A DNA stretch of 64,000 bases from DATBGO01 sp963695645 (GTDB lineage Bacteria; Actinomycetota; Actinomycetes; Streptosporangiales; Streptosporangiaceae). Shown in pieces: positions 53,603-62,942 of the stretch. The stretch covers positions 1-64,000 of the forward strand of contig CAVOHC010000014.1 in the NCBI GenBank assembly GCA_963695645.1, read 5' to 3'. The number at the start of each line of letters is the position of its first letter. The first letter of the stretch is position 1. The position numbers and the translations under genes are program-made. Under the pieces are notes generated by a model. It was not told where the DNA came from. It did no database searches and saw only the letters and a program-made list of their open reading frames with translations.

Positions 53603-53802
53603 GGCAATCACGGCTGTGCCCGAAACCCGGCGCAGCCCAGGGCGCCGGGCCCGGGCCGACTGCGTCGGCGGCCCCGGCAGCGCCGAGACCCTGCGCACCT
53701 TCGCCCCCCGTCAGGAAGCAACGTGAAACGAGCGTCTGCAGTAGCTCCCGGCCCGCTGGCTACCACGGGCTCCCGCACCGTATTCCGGGCACTCTGACCG
53801 CC

Positions 53803-55248
53803 ATGGACTCGCGGCTACCTGCCGTTCTCAAGCCCGGCGGGCCAGCAGCGCCGCGGCGGGTCGGGCATCGCCGGCACGCGCAGCCGGCGCTGCGCACGCG
53901 CCTGCGTGGCCTGCCGCTGGTCGCGGTGCTGGCTCTCCTCACCCTGCTGGCGCTGAAGATCGAGTTCAAGAACCCGGACTCGAACGACGCCTTCTACGCC
54001 TACGGCATCGCCGTGACTGCGGTGATCTTGGTCACGATGACAATATCGTTCGGCTTCTACCGTGATCAGGCCCTCGTCGCGCGGGCCAGGCAGCCGGACT
54101 TAGACCTGGCACGTGGCCAGCGGTCCAGCTGGCCGCTTGTCAGCTGTGTCGTGGCCGTTCACAACGAGGAAGTGCTGGTGCGCCAGTGCATTGCGTCGAT
54201 GGCGGCTCAGACTTATCCGAACACCGAGCTGATCGTCGTCGATGATGCGTCGACCGACAATACCCGGGCAGTGCTGCGGGAACTCGCCGCGAAGTACCCG
54301 TTGACACTGATCGAGCTTCCCAGTAATCACGGGAAGAAGGGCGCGCTCGCAGCCGGCGTGCTGCAGTCCAGCGGGACGATCATGGCTTTTGCCGACAGTG
54401 ATACGGTCTGGGCGCATAATGCGCTAGAAATGGCGGTACCGATATTCATAGCTGACGAGGAAGTGGGCGCGGTCAGCGGACACTGCCGGGCGCTGAACGG
54501 CGATACCAACATCCTCACGAGGATTCAGGACTCCTGGTACGAGGGGCAGTTCTCGGTCCGAAAGGCATTCGAGAGCGTGTTCGGCGCCGTCACCTGCGTA
54601 TCGGGGCCGCTGGCCTTCTTCCGGCGGTCGGCCGTCTACAATTACATGCCGGCCTGGGAGGCCGACACATTTCTCGGCCAGGAGTTCCGGTTCGCGACGG
54701 ACCGGACGCTGACGGCCTATGTGCTCGGCGGTAGCTACCTCGGCCCGAGGGTGCTGCCACGCCACGCCGACTCACCCTTCGCGGCGCCGGAATACCCGGT
54801 ACGCGACTGGAGAATTGTCTACTCCAAGTCGACCCGGGCCTGGACCAACGTGCCCCCGAACTTCAGCGGGATGATCAAGCAGCAGGTTCGCTGGAAGAAG
54901 AGTTTCATCCGCAATGTCGCCGTGACCGGCCGGTTCTACTGGCGCCGGCCGCTGCTGCCGGCGTTGTTCTACTACGTGCATGTGGCATTCGTGTTCGCCG
55001 GGCCCTTCGTGGCGGCCCGGCACCTGATTTACCTGCCATTGCACGGGGATCCCATGTCGATGGTGCTGTACCTGGCCGGCATAGCAATCATCGGGCTGAG
55101 CTTCGGCCTCGCCTTCCGCCATGAGAATCCCGGCTCGCGGCGATGGCTTTACCGGCCCTTGATGAGTCTCATGTCCACGGTGATATTTACGTGGCTGATC
55201 TTCTACGCCGCCACGACTATCAAGAGGATGACATGGTTCCGCGGATAA
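53803..55248 (+). CDS. Processive membrane glycosyltransferase, GT2, hyaluronan synthase/NodC-like
   Basis: 481 aa. Two membrane helices near residues 35-90, then the GT2 core: VAVHNEEVLVRQCIASMAAQ then LIVVDDASTDN, FADSDTV (DxD), SGPLAFFRRS, the ATDRTLTAYVL region and IKQQVRWKKSFIRN (QxxRW, near 359-364), followed by about four helices. The segment STRAWTNVPPNFSGMIKQQV closely parallels HasA (TDVP...KQQNRWNKSFFRE). It would polymerise and extrude a beta-linked polysaccharide. The 3' end overlaps the next gene by 16 nt. Confidence 0.93.
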   Translation: MDSRLPAVLKPGGPAAPRRVGHRRHAQPALRTRLRGLPLVAVLALLTLLALKIEFKNPDSNDAFYAYGIAVTAVILVTMTISFGFYRDQALVARARQPDLDLARGQRSSWPLVSCVVAVHNEEVLVRQCIASMAAQTYPNTELIVVDDASTDNTRAVLRELAAKYPLTLIELPSNHGKKGALAAGVLQSSGTIMAFADSDTVWAHNALEMAVPIFIADEEVGAVSGHCRALNGDTNILTRIQDSWYEGQFSVRKAFESVFGAVTCVSGPLAFFRRSAVYNYMPAWEADTFLGQEFRFATDRTLTAYVLGGSYLGPRVLPRHADSPFAAPEYPVRDWRIVYSKSTRAWTNVPPNFSGMIKQQVRWKKSFIRNVAVTGRFYWRRPLLPALFYYVHVAFVFAGPFVAARHLIYLPLHGDPMSMVLYLAGIAIIGLSFGLAFRHENPGSRRWLYRPLMSLMSTVIFTWLIFYAATTIKRMTWFRG

Positions 55249-58200
55249 GCAGGGGGAAGCGCGTCGCGAAGTCCCGGGATCGCCGGGAAAGCATAGTCGG
55301 GCGCCTTTTCTTCGAGATCGCGATCGGTGCCGTCATCGTGGCAATCTTCAGCCTGAAGATCCTTAACTATGCCGATCCGCACGTCCTGCTCTCATCCAAC
55401 GTCGGGCAGACGGTGGCACTTGCCTTTGATAACACTGTGAGCGCGATCGAGAATATCCCGTTCTTCAATCGTTGCCCCGGCCCGCTGAGCATGATGGAGG
55501 TTTCCGGCGGGTACGTGTGCGTTCAGGGAGCGCAGCACGGCACGTATGAGGAGATCTACACGTCATACCCGCTGGTCGGGGCGGGACGAGAGTCGATATA
55601 TGCGAGCACCGACAAGGGCAGCATGGCCGCGGCGAACGATCTGCTGCGCAACAGGTTCGATCTGCCCCGGTACAAGCCGGTGCAGTTCCCGGCGCTCCCG
55701 ACCTGGTCAGAGAACCCGCACAATGCGCAGTACTGGCGCTTTGAGTTCTACTCACTGCGGCCAAGCCTTAATCTTCTGTACGCGTATCGCACCACCGGCA
55801 AGGTGGCATATGCGAAACAGCTGCTGAGGCTCGATCTGAGCTTCATCGCGGCGGAGCGAGGGTCACGGTGGGCGTGGGCAGACCCGCACGCAACCGCCTT
55901 CAGGTGCATGGCGCTGGTCGACACGTGGTGGAAGCTGCGGCAGAATCATCAGCTGCCCGAGGCCGCCAGCACGGCGATCCTGACGGAACTGGAGAAGACC
56001 GGCCAGTTCCTGGCGGATCCGAATAACTATCAGCCGGGAGAAAATCACGGTACCAACGAGGCCGCGGCGCTCTACGGACTGGCGGTCGCCTTTCCCGGCC
56101 TGCCGCATGCCCAGCAGTGGCTGACGCTCGCCAGGGAGCGATTCCAATGGCAGCTGAACGAGGGCATCGATGCCGATGGGCAGCTAATAGAGAACTCGCC
56201 TTACTACGACTTCTATACCCTAGAGAAGTACTGGGAGATATATAGTTACTCGCGGGCCCAGGGCTACCCGATCAGCGCCAACTTCGGGACCAGGCTGAGG
56301 ACCATGATGCATTTTGCCACGTATATCCTCCAGCCAAATTCACAGATTCCGCTTATCGGCGCCTCGCTGCAGGCGACAATCGATGACTCTGGCGCGTACG
56401 CGAGTATGGCGGAGACTGATCCGGAGTTTCAGTATGTTCTCAGCCACGGAGCGCGCGGCTCCGTCCCGCCCGTTGACAGCACGTACTTCCCGGCGTCCGC
56501 GCTCACGGTCATGCGCTCCGGATGGGGAGGCGGCGCTGAGTTCGCCCGCAGCACCTACGTCACGTACAACGTGGGCAAGTACCGGACCGCGCACAGCGAC
56601 CTCGACGCCCTGGGCCTCACCCTGTACGGGGAAGGCGGGGACCTGCTGACCGACCCCGGCCTCTACACCTACGCGCCTGGCGCGTACCACGACTACTTCC
56701 ACGGCACCTTGTCACACAATACGGTTGCCGTCGACGGGAGATCGCAGCAGAAGGGTGACGGCACCGGCGCGAAGCTGGTCAGCAAGGACGGCGTGACATA
56801 TCAGTCAGCGGAAAGCTCGCTATACGCTGGCGTGACTCATCGCCGTCTGGTCATGATGATCGACCCGGATCACGTGCTCGTCGTCGACCGGCTCAGCTCG
56901 GCAGCGGCGCACACGTACCAGCAGATGTTCCACCTGTTCCCCGGCGCCAGGCTGGCGAAAGCGGGCCTGACGGTGTCAGGGACCGGCGGCACGCCGCGGC
57001 GAGAGATCACCATCCAGCAGCTACTGCCGGGCAGTATCACCGAGAGTGACACGATCAACCAGCGGGGCAAGCGACCCGATGGCCTGTGCTCGGTGAAATA
57101 TGGCGCGCTCCTGCCCTGCTATTCGGTTGAATATGCGGACAAGGGAAAGGATGCCACCTTCGTCACCCTGCTGACGATCGGGGCCCCGCGGCAGGCCGGC
57201 TTCGCCATCAAGGTCGCCGATTCTGGCCAGCGCCTGCATATCGCCGACGGCCAGCGCGATCTCAGCGTCTCGCTGGGCGAGAGCACGGCGATCGCGCCAA
57301 CGGCCAGGGCGACCGACCCGGCACCGCCAGCCGCGGCGGCGACGGTCGTCCCGGCGGCCTCAGCGCGAGGCAACTGGTCCGCAATGGGCTCCGGATCGGA
57401 CTCGCACGGCAACGCGGGCGCGGGCCAGGACGGGGCTGTGGTCAGTCTCTCGACGAGCAGCGGGTCACCGGCGAGGCTGCAGGACAACGTCGTCCGGCTC
57501 GATCTGTCGCGGCAGAACGCCCGCCTCCGGCTGCGGGTCTCCGGACTCGCCGGGCTGAGTGAGCTGCGGCTGCGCTTGTCCAATGATCACTGGGCGAACT
57601 GGGTCAGCACCAGCCTGCTCGACGCCTACGCCAAGGACGACAACGGGCAGTGGGTGACCCTGCTCGTCGGCAGGAGCGGGCTGTGGGGTCCGGGCGGCGG
57701 ATGGCGGGCGTCGTCACCTGGCTTTAACTGGGCAAAAATCGATGGCATGGAAATCGAGATGATCAATCGAAAGGCCGGCGGGCAGCCGTCGATGGTCAGC
57801 CTTGGCCAGCTCACGCTGGTGCCGGCGCAGAACTCGGGCAAGGTCGCGTTCATTTTCGACGATGGCCTGCAGACCATCCTGCCAGCCGCGAGTTATCTGC
57901 ATGCGAACGGTATGCCAGGCAACGTCGCGACGATAGGGAAGTACGTTGACTATCCGACGCTTGGCTATCTCAACATGTACCAGCTGCGGTCGCTGCAGAA
58001 CGGCTGGGGGTGGAATGTCGTTAACGAGACCCAGCAGGGTGTTAATGCGGTAAAAAACTATTATAACAGCCACAATGTCGCCAGCTATGGGAGCGACATA
58101 GTCCAGCAAGCCGGGTGGCTTGAAGCCAACCGGCTCAACTCCGCGCCGAACTGGCTTATCTATCCGTACGGATCGACAAACCCCGCACTCGAACGCGTGG

Positions 58201-58601
58201 TAGCGCACTACTACATGTTCGCCCGGGTGCTGGCCGATGGCCTGGACGCGTACCCGTATGGTGACCCCCGCGAGATCACTGACCTGGAGGTCCGTTCGCC
58301 AGGTGACATGGTAAGCAAAGCTTCGAAACTGACCACGCCTGCGGAGATAGCTTCGGCGGTTCATCAGGCGATGATCTATCACATGACTCTGCTGCTGTCT
58401 TTTCATGGGATTCATTCTGAAGCGGCTGAGCGGCCTGGTTACCCCCTCGCCCTGTTCAAGCAGGTGGTCGACGACGTCCGCGAGTCAGGGATCAAAGTCG
58501 TGACCCTCAGCCAGCTGGACCGAAGCAACGGCGTGCCCGTCACGAACCGGATCTACTCCTCGGCCAGGCCTTCGCAGATCACGGTCCAGATCAGCGGCTG
58601 A
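55233..58601 (+). CDS. Membrane-anchored polysaccharide lyase fused to a NodB-like domain
   Basis: 1122 aa from the ATG at 55233 (16-nt overlap with the synthase). A membrane helix lies near residues 25-47. A helical alginate-lyase/heparinase-type domain follows (about 150-350; GENHGTNEAAALYGL near 268), then the heparinase II/III domain (YRTAHSDLDALGLTLYGEGG near 448, then LLTDPGLYTY and LSHNTVAVDG). A Pro/Ala/Ser linker (about 690-730) and a beta-rich module lead to a NodB-like domain: AFIFDDGLQTILPAASYL near 871. Where NodB has H-x3-5-H, this reads WNVVNETQQG, so metal binding is doubtful. Parts of the 3' half are AT-richer than average. Confidence 0.88.
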   Translation: MVPRISRGKRVAKSRDRRESIVGRLFFEIAIGAVIVAIFSLKILNYADPHVLLSSNVGQTVALAFDNTVSAIENIPFFNRCPGPLSMMEVSGGYVCVQGAQHGTYEEIYTSYPLVGAGRESIYASTDKGSMAAANDLLRNRFDLPRYKPVQFPALPTWSENPHNAQYWRFEFYSLRPSLNLLYAYRTTGKVAYAKQLLRLDLSFIAAERGSRWAWADPHATAFRCMALVDTWWKLRQNHQLPEAASTAILTELEKTGQFLADPNNYQPGENHGTNEAAALYGLAVAFPGLPHAQQWLTLARERFQWQLNEGIDADGQLIENSPYYDFYTLEKYWEIYSYSRAQGYPISANFGTRLRTMMHFATYILQPNSQIPLIGASLQATIDDSGAYASMAETDPEFQYVLSHGARGSVPPVDSTYFPASALTVMRSGWGGGAEFARSTYVTYNVGKYRTAHSDLDALGLTLYGEGGDLLTDPGLYTYAPGAYHDYFHGTLSHNTVAVDGRSQQKGDGTGAKLVSKDGVTYQSAESSLYAGVTHRRLVMMIDPDHVLVVDRLSSAAAHTYQQMFHLFPGARLAKAGLTVSGTGGTPRREITIQQLLPGSITESDTINQRGKRPDGLCSVKYGALLPCYSVEYADKGKDATFVTLLTIGAPRQAGFAIKVADSGQRLHIADGQRDLSVSLGESTAIAPTARATDPAPPAAAATVVPAASARGNWSAMGSGSDSHGNAGAGQDGAVVSLSTSSGSPARLQDNVVRLDLSRQNARLRLRVSGLAGLSELRLRLSNDHWANWVSTSLLDAYAKDDNGQWVTLLVGRSGLWGPGGGWRASSPGFNWAKIDGMEIEMINRKAGGQPSMVSLGQLTLVPAQNSGKVAFIFDDGLQTILPAASYLHANGMPGNVATIGKYVDYPTLGYLNMYQLRSLQNGWGWNVVNETQQGVNAVKNYYNSHNVASYGSDIVQQAGWLEANRLNSAPNWLIYPYGSTNPALERVVAHYYMFARVLADGLDAYPYGDPREITDLEVRSPGDMVSKASKLTTPAEIASAVHQAMIYHMTLLLSFHGIHSEAAERPGYPLALFKQVVDDVRESGIKVVTLSQLDRSNGVPVTNRIYSSARPSQITVQISG

Positions 58602-59447
58602 CGATGGTGCCGTCGGCCCGGGCACCATAGCAGCACGCACCGCAGCAGCACGCACCGCAGCATTGCCGGACCGGCGGCACAGCCGGACCGGCGGCACTGC
58701 CGGACCGGCGGCACAGCCGGCCGGCGGCACAGCCGGACCGGCGGCACCAGCGAACGGTCCGGGCTCGCGAAGGATGCCGGCATTTCCGGTAATCCGGAAC
58801 TGTGGCGGCCCGGGTGCCGTCGCGTAGCAGCCGCTATCTCGGCAGCTCGCCGGCAGCACCGTGCGGCAGCAAAGGATTAATTACTGTTCGTACTAGAACG
58901 ATTACATCTAGTCAGCGAGGGTATCGCGGCGGAGGAGGACGTAAGCAGGCTTCACGCCCGTCGCGCACCACCCGCCGAGCGTCGAAAGGAGGCCGCAGAT
59001 GAGCCAGACCAGCGGCAGGAGACCAGCGGCCCGATCGCCCGGGGACTTCGTCTCGGCCTCGCAGTTGACGGGGCACCACGACCGCTGACCGCGGGTCCGT
59101 CATGCTCGCGCGAGGCACCGGCCAGCGCGCAGGACACGCATGGAGATCGCCGGCGCACGGTGCCAGTGCACGGGCAACCGCACGGTGCCAGCGCACGGTC
59201 CCGGCACACGGGGCCGGCGATCGGTACCGGCACATAGGCAGGCGCATGGCCGACGGCAAGGTGCCCGTCACGCCGAGTTCGGGGCTGAAATGCCTCCAGC
59301 CCCCTATAGTCAAGGCCAGCCGCGACTCATATGACTCATAATGTTCCTCCCGAAGCGACCTAACATCCGACCCCCCCTGTGTGCCGGACGGCGCATAAAG
59401 AAGAGTGACGCAGATATCACCGCAAATCCAACAAGCAGGGGGATATC
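58602..59447. other. 846-nt intergenic region before the LamG gene, with a 17-nt array
   Basis: From 58665 to 58748 there are five copies of a 17-nt unit GCCGGACCGGCGGCACA, itself partly palindromic. Next come an AT-richer patch at 58870-58915 and irregular GCACGG(TGCCAG) repeats around 59150-59220. A possible 29-codon ORF is listed separately. The 3' end near 59400 probably holds the LamG gene promoter. Confidence 0.7.
58999..59088 (+). CDS. Possible 29-aa peptide with a strong ribosome-binding site
   Basis: AAAGGAGG lies 6 nt before an ATG that opens SQTSGRRPAARSPGDFVSAS then QLTGHHDR and a TGA. The site is as good as those of the clear genes in the window, but the peptide resembles no family and the region has few other coding signs. 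It could be a leader peptide, a secreted signal, or chance. Confidence 0.3.
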   Translation: MSQTSGRRPAARSPGDFVSASQLTGHHDR

Positions 59448-60422
59448 ATGTTTACTCGGAATACTCACCCGACCGGCGGGGGCCCGGCCCGGTCTCGATG
59501 GCTGGGCAGGAATCGGCTGGTCGCAGTCTCGGCCGCCCTAGCTGTGGTCGGCGCGGGCATAGTGGCGATCGTCGTCAGCCTCGTGTCCCCGACGGTTGCC
59601 GACTGCGCTGCGCCCCCGACACCAGTGAGCCCGCCCAGTGGGGTGACCGACGGTTATGACCGGCAGGTCCTGTCGTACAGCCCGGCAATGTACCTGACGT
59701 TCGCGCATCCGTCCGCGGCCACGGAGCCGGATTTGTCCGGCAACGGTCATACGGCCACATATCTGCCGGCCAAGAACCCGCCCGGCCAGGCCGCGCTTCC
59801 GAACGGTGACGTGGCCGCCTCATTCAATGGCGCGAATCAGTATGCGCAGGTTCCCTCATCGGGCGTGCTGTCTATTACTCAGACCGGCTGCCTTACGGTC
59901 GAAGCCTGGATCCGGGCGGCGACCAAGCAATTCCCTCACGAAGAGGGAACAGGCTATGTCTACATGCTCGGGAAAGGATCGCCCGATAAGTATGAGTATG
60001 CCATGCGGATGTATTCGGCCGTCAACACCGAGAAGCCAGAGCGGCCGAACCGGATATCTGGCTACGTGTGGAATCTGTCGGGCGGCCTGGGTTCGGGCGC
60101 ATACTTCCAGGACGGTGGCGTGGTCGGCCCATGGATTATGGTCACGATGGTCGTGGACGCGCAGAAGACATCGTCGTGGCCCTACGGGTACATCGCGTTC
60201 TACAAGAACGGAGGCCTGCGGGGCAAGGTGAGCCTCAATCAATATCACGTGACGCCGCAGGCGTCGAGCGCTCCGTTTTGCATCGGGACCCGGAACCTCA
60301 CTTCCTATTTCGAGGGTGCCATCGGCAAGGTCGCGGTGTATGACTCCGCCCTGCCGCAGAGCGACATAGCGGCAACGTACAACGCCATGGCGGCAACCGG
60401 AAAGGCGGCAACCGGAAAGTGA
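59448..60422 (+). CDS. Secreted or anchored LamG (concanavalin-like) domain protein
   Basis: 324 aa with AGGGGGATATC before the ATG. A basic N-terminus and one hydrophobic segment (LVAVSAALAVVGAGIVAIVV) near residues 26-46 form a signal anchor. The LamG fold follows: YLTFAHPSAATEPDLSGNGH, AASFNGANQYAQVPSS, LTVEAWIRAATK, YIAFYKNGGLRG and EGAIGKVAVYDSALPQSDIA. LamG domains bind glycans or proteins at the cell surface. It is probably the glycan-binding member of the polysaccharide locus. The end carries a short AATGK duplication. Confidence 0.87.
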   Translation: MFTRNTHPTGGGPARSRWLGRNRLVAVSAALAVVGAGIVAIVVSLVSPTVADCAAPPTPVSPPSGVTDGYDRQVLSYSPAMYLTFAHPSAATEPDLSGNGHTATYLPAKNPPGQAALPNGDVAASFNGANQYAQVPSSGVLSITQTGCLTVEAWIRAATKQFPHEEGTGYVYMLGKGSPDKYEYAMRMYSAVNTEKPERPNRISGYVWNLSGGLGSGAYFQDGGVVGPWIMVTMVVDAQKTSSWPYGYIAFYKNGGLRGKVSLNQYHVTPQASSAPFCIGTRNLTSYFEGAIGKVAVYDSALPQSDIAATYNAMAATGKAATGK

Positions 60423-60438
60423 GCGCGCTGCGCCGTAT

Positions 60439-61305
60439 CTAGGGCAGGGGGCCTTCGGCAACGGTCGGTTCGCCCGCTGCGGCAGGTTCGCCTGCCGCAG
60501 CCGGCCCGCCGCGGCCGAAGAACCTCCGCAGCTCGCTGACCAGCAGCTCAGGAGCCGAATCCAGGGCCTCGTGGCCCTGTCCCGGGAGGACAACGAGGTC
60601 GGCTGCGGGGAGTGCCGAGGCCAGCGCGCGGCTGATGTCACCCGCCCACGCCGGGCTCCGCTCGCCGAGCAGCAACAGCACCGGGCAGCTGATCGCCCCG
60701 GCGCCGCTGAGCAGGTCGACGCTGGTGAGCGCCAGCGCCTCGCGCGGCATCGTGGCGGTGACGATGGGAAAGACGTCGTAGGCGCCGGGGGCGTTCTTGA
60801 GTTCCCTGACCTGCCCGGGGGTCAGGCCGATGATCTCGCTGAGGAAGCTGACCATCGCGCGGCCGACCCGGCCCTCGGCGACCAGGGCATTGGACCGCTC
60901 GACCCAGTCCAGGGGGGCGGTCTGCGGCCCGGGCGGCTCGTACAGCGCGATCCGCCGGAACGGCGCCCCCCGGGCCGCGGCACCGAGCGTGCAGGTCGCA
61001 CCGTAACTGTGGGCGAAGACATCAACGGGCCCGCCTTCCTCGGCGGCCAGGCTGGCGGCCACGGCAGCGATGTCGTCGTACTCCTTGCTGATCGCGTAGG
61101 GCTCGGCATCGCCGGTGGATCCTCGCCCCCGGCGGTCCATGGCCGTTACGCGCCAGCGCTCGGTCAGCGGCTCCCACATCGGCGCCCACCGCTCAATGCG
61201 GCCCATGCCGCCATGTACCAGCAGCAGCGCCGGGCCGGTCCCCGCGGTGAGCAGGCCGATGCTGACGCCGTCAGGGGCGGTCACCGAATGCCGTCTTCCG
61301 TCCAC
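60439..61305 (-). CDS. Alpha/beta-fold hydrolase
   Basis: 288 aa from a GTG at 61305, set by an AGGAGC site 4-5 nt upstream; an ATG at 61335 is possible. Oxyanion motif LLLVHGGMGRIERW near 28, the nucleophile elbow VFAHSYGATCTL (G/A-x-S-x-G) near residue 95, an acid near LLLLGERSP, and the catalytic His in LPGQGHEAL near 255. The tail has two copies of AAAGEP. The substrate is unknown; it is convergent with the LamG gene. Confidence 0.9.
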   Translation of the reverse strand: MDGRRHSVTAPDGVSIGLLTAGTGPALLLVHGGMGRIERWAPMWEPLTERWRVTAMDRRGRGSTGDAEPYAISKEYDDIAAVAASLAAEEGGPVDVFAHSYGATCTLGAAARGAPFRRIALYEPPGPQTAPLDWVERSNALVAEGRVGRAMVSFLSEIIGLTPGQVRELKNAPGAYDVFPIVTATMPREALALTSVDLLSGAGAISCPVLLLLGERSPAWAGDISRALASALPAADLVVLPGQGHEALDSAPELLVSELRRFFGRGGPAAAGEPAAAGEPTVAEGPLP

Positions 61306-61430
61306 CGAAGCTCCTGACGACAAGCACGCACGCACCGGGTCCAGGACGGTTATCCGCCGCTGGCCCCGCCACCGGTTCGAGCCACCCTAGCGGCACTGGG
61401 CACGCTACTGGGGGGCCGTACACTGACCCG

Positions 61431-61925
61431 ATGCTGGACCTGCCGGTGTGGCTTGATGGCGTGGACCATAGGTGCTGTGGGGAGACCCGTCACATCGGCG
61501 AGACGGTGCGGATCTCGCTGGCGTTCTCCCGCGCAGGACGGGTGGCGGAGGTTACCAGCCGGCCAGATGAGATCATCGTGCTGGACGAGGGCAAGATCAG
61601 CATCGTCGGCACGGCAGACGGCAAGACTGGCAATGATGGTCCGTTCGGGTATGGCACTCTCATCGCCTCGGGTGACGTGCAGTTCGCCCTACACGGGGAC
61701 GCGCCCGGCCCGAGAGTCCAATGCGTAGGCGAACTCTACGAAGCACGCCACGGTGAGCCGTCCGGGACCACGACCGGGCAGCTCGTTGCCATCCAGTGGC
61801 GGCCGCGCGAGGCACTTCGGTACGAGGCGGGGATCGAACTGCAGGCCACTGACGATTGGTTGGAGCATGAGCCCGAAGGCCTGAGTGTCTGGGCATTCGA
61901 GTTCAAGCTCAGAGTTCACGGCTGA
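61431..61925 (+). CDS. Hypothetical protein (DUF6578-like)
   Basis: 164 aa. It starts LDLPVWLDGVDHRCCGETRH then IGETVRISLAFSR, resembling short Streptomyces proteins with 'WvD.wq.qCCG..f..Gs.V.w.l', which I recall as DUF6578; this assignment is tentative. The rest (GELYEARHGEPSGTTTGQLV, VAIQWRPREALRYEAGIEL) looks beta-rich. Function unknown. It stands alone between the hydrolase and SDR genes. Confidence 0.75.
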   Translation: MLDLPVWLDGVDHRCCGETRHIGETVRISLAFSRAGRVAEVTSRPDEIIVLDEGKISIVGTADGKTGNDGPFGYGTLIASGDVQFALHGDAPGPRVQCVGELYEARHGEPSGTTTGQLVAIQWRPREALRYEAGIELQATDDWLEHEPEGLSVWAFEFKLRVHG

Positions 61926-61985
61926 TCGGTGATCCGCGGCTGCGCTTGCCCTACCTCAGTCCGGTTGAGGTTCGCCGCGCCGCCG

Positions 61986-62918
61986 TCAGGCGACTAGCGC
62001 GGGCAGGGCGACCCCGGTCAGGTGCTCGGCCTCGGCCCACAGGCGGGCGCTGGCCGCGGCGTCGAGGGCCCTGCGGGGCGGCCGGGCGGTGACAGCGGGG
62101 CCGACCAGTCCGAACCGCCCGCCCGGACCGTAGTATCCGCCGGCGACCGCCGCGGGGCTGACCGCGGCGTACAGCAGCGGCTCGGCGCCCTGCTCGGCTT
62201 CCTGCGAGGGCAGGAAGTCGATGGACAGGAGCAGCGAGTGCAGGGGCGTCGGCTTGTCGCGCCCGAGGCTCGCACCTGCCGTCTGCAGGTTCGTGCGGGT
62301 GTAACCGGGATGCGCGGCGGTGCTTGTCAGGTCCCACTCGCGCTGTCCGGCGATAACGGCGAGTTGCCGGGCCAGCATGAGGTCGGCGAGCTTGGACTGG
62401 GCGTACGAGCGCATGGGACTGTAGCGGCGGTGCTCCCACTGCAGGTCCTGGAAGCGGATCCGGCCGAAGTTGGCCACGCCGCTGCTCATGGTGGCCACTC
62501 GCGGCGCCGCTGCGCGCAGCAGCGCCGGCAGGAGCCGGACGGTCAGGGCGAAGGGGCCGAGGAAATTGCTGCCCATCTGCAGCTCGAATCCGTCGGCTGT
62601 GGTCATGCGGGTGGGCGGGGCCATCACGCCGGCGTTGTTGACCAGCAGGTCGAGGGGAGTGCCGCCGGCAACGAGCCCGTCGGCGAACTCCTTGACAGAG
62701 GCCAGGTCAGCAAGATCGATCCGGCGCACCTCAAGCTGGGCGTGCGGCAGCTGCGCCAGGATCTCGGCGCGGGCCTGCTCACCCTTGGGGACAGTGCGGA
62801 CGGCCATCACGACACTTGCCCCGGCGCCGGCGAGGCGCCGGGCGGTTTCCTTGCCCGTGCCGCTGTTGGCGCCGGTGACGACGGCGAACTTCCCGGTCTG
62901 GTCTGGTACGGCGTACAT
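61986..62918 (-). CDS. Short-chain dehydrogenase/reductase
   Basis: 310 aa from the ATG at 62918; the open frame runs far upstream over the TetR gene and is not real there. SDR motifs: VVTGANSGTGKETARRL near 13 (TGxxxGxG, with Thr in place of Ile), DLLVNNAGVMAPP near 90, and SYAQSKLADLML (YxxxK) near 172. It resembles retinol-dehydrogenase/oxidoreductase-like SDRs acting on lipophilic alcohols. It is divergent from a TetR gene with three operator-like sites between them and is its probable target. Confidence 0.93.
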   Translation of the reverse strand: MYAVPDQTGKFAVVTGANSGTGKETARRLAGAGASVVMAVRTVPKGEQARAEILAQLPHAQLEVRRIDLADLASVKEFADGLVAGGTPLDLLVNNAGVMAPPTRMTTADGFELQMGSNFLGPFALTVRLLPALLRAAAPRVATMSSGVANFGRIRFQDLQWEHRRYSPMRSYAQSKLADLMLARQLAVIAGQREWDLTSTAAHPGYTRTNLQTAGASLGRDKPTPLHSLLLSIDFLPSQEAEQGAEPLLYAAVSPAAVAGGYYGPGGRFGLVGPAVTARPPRRALDAAASARLWAEAEHLTGVALPALVA

Positions 62919-62942
62919 GGTGACTCCCGGACTGGCTACTAA

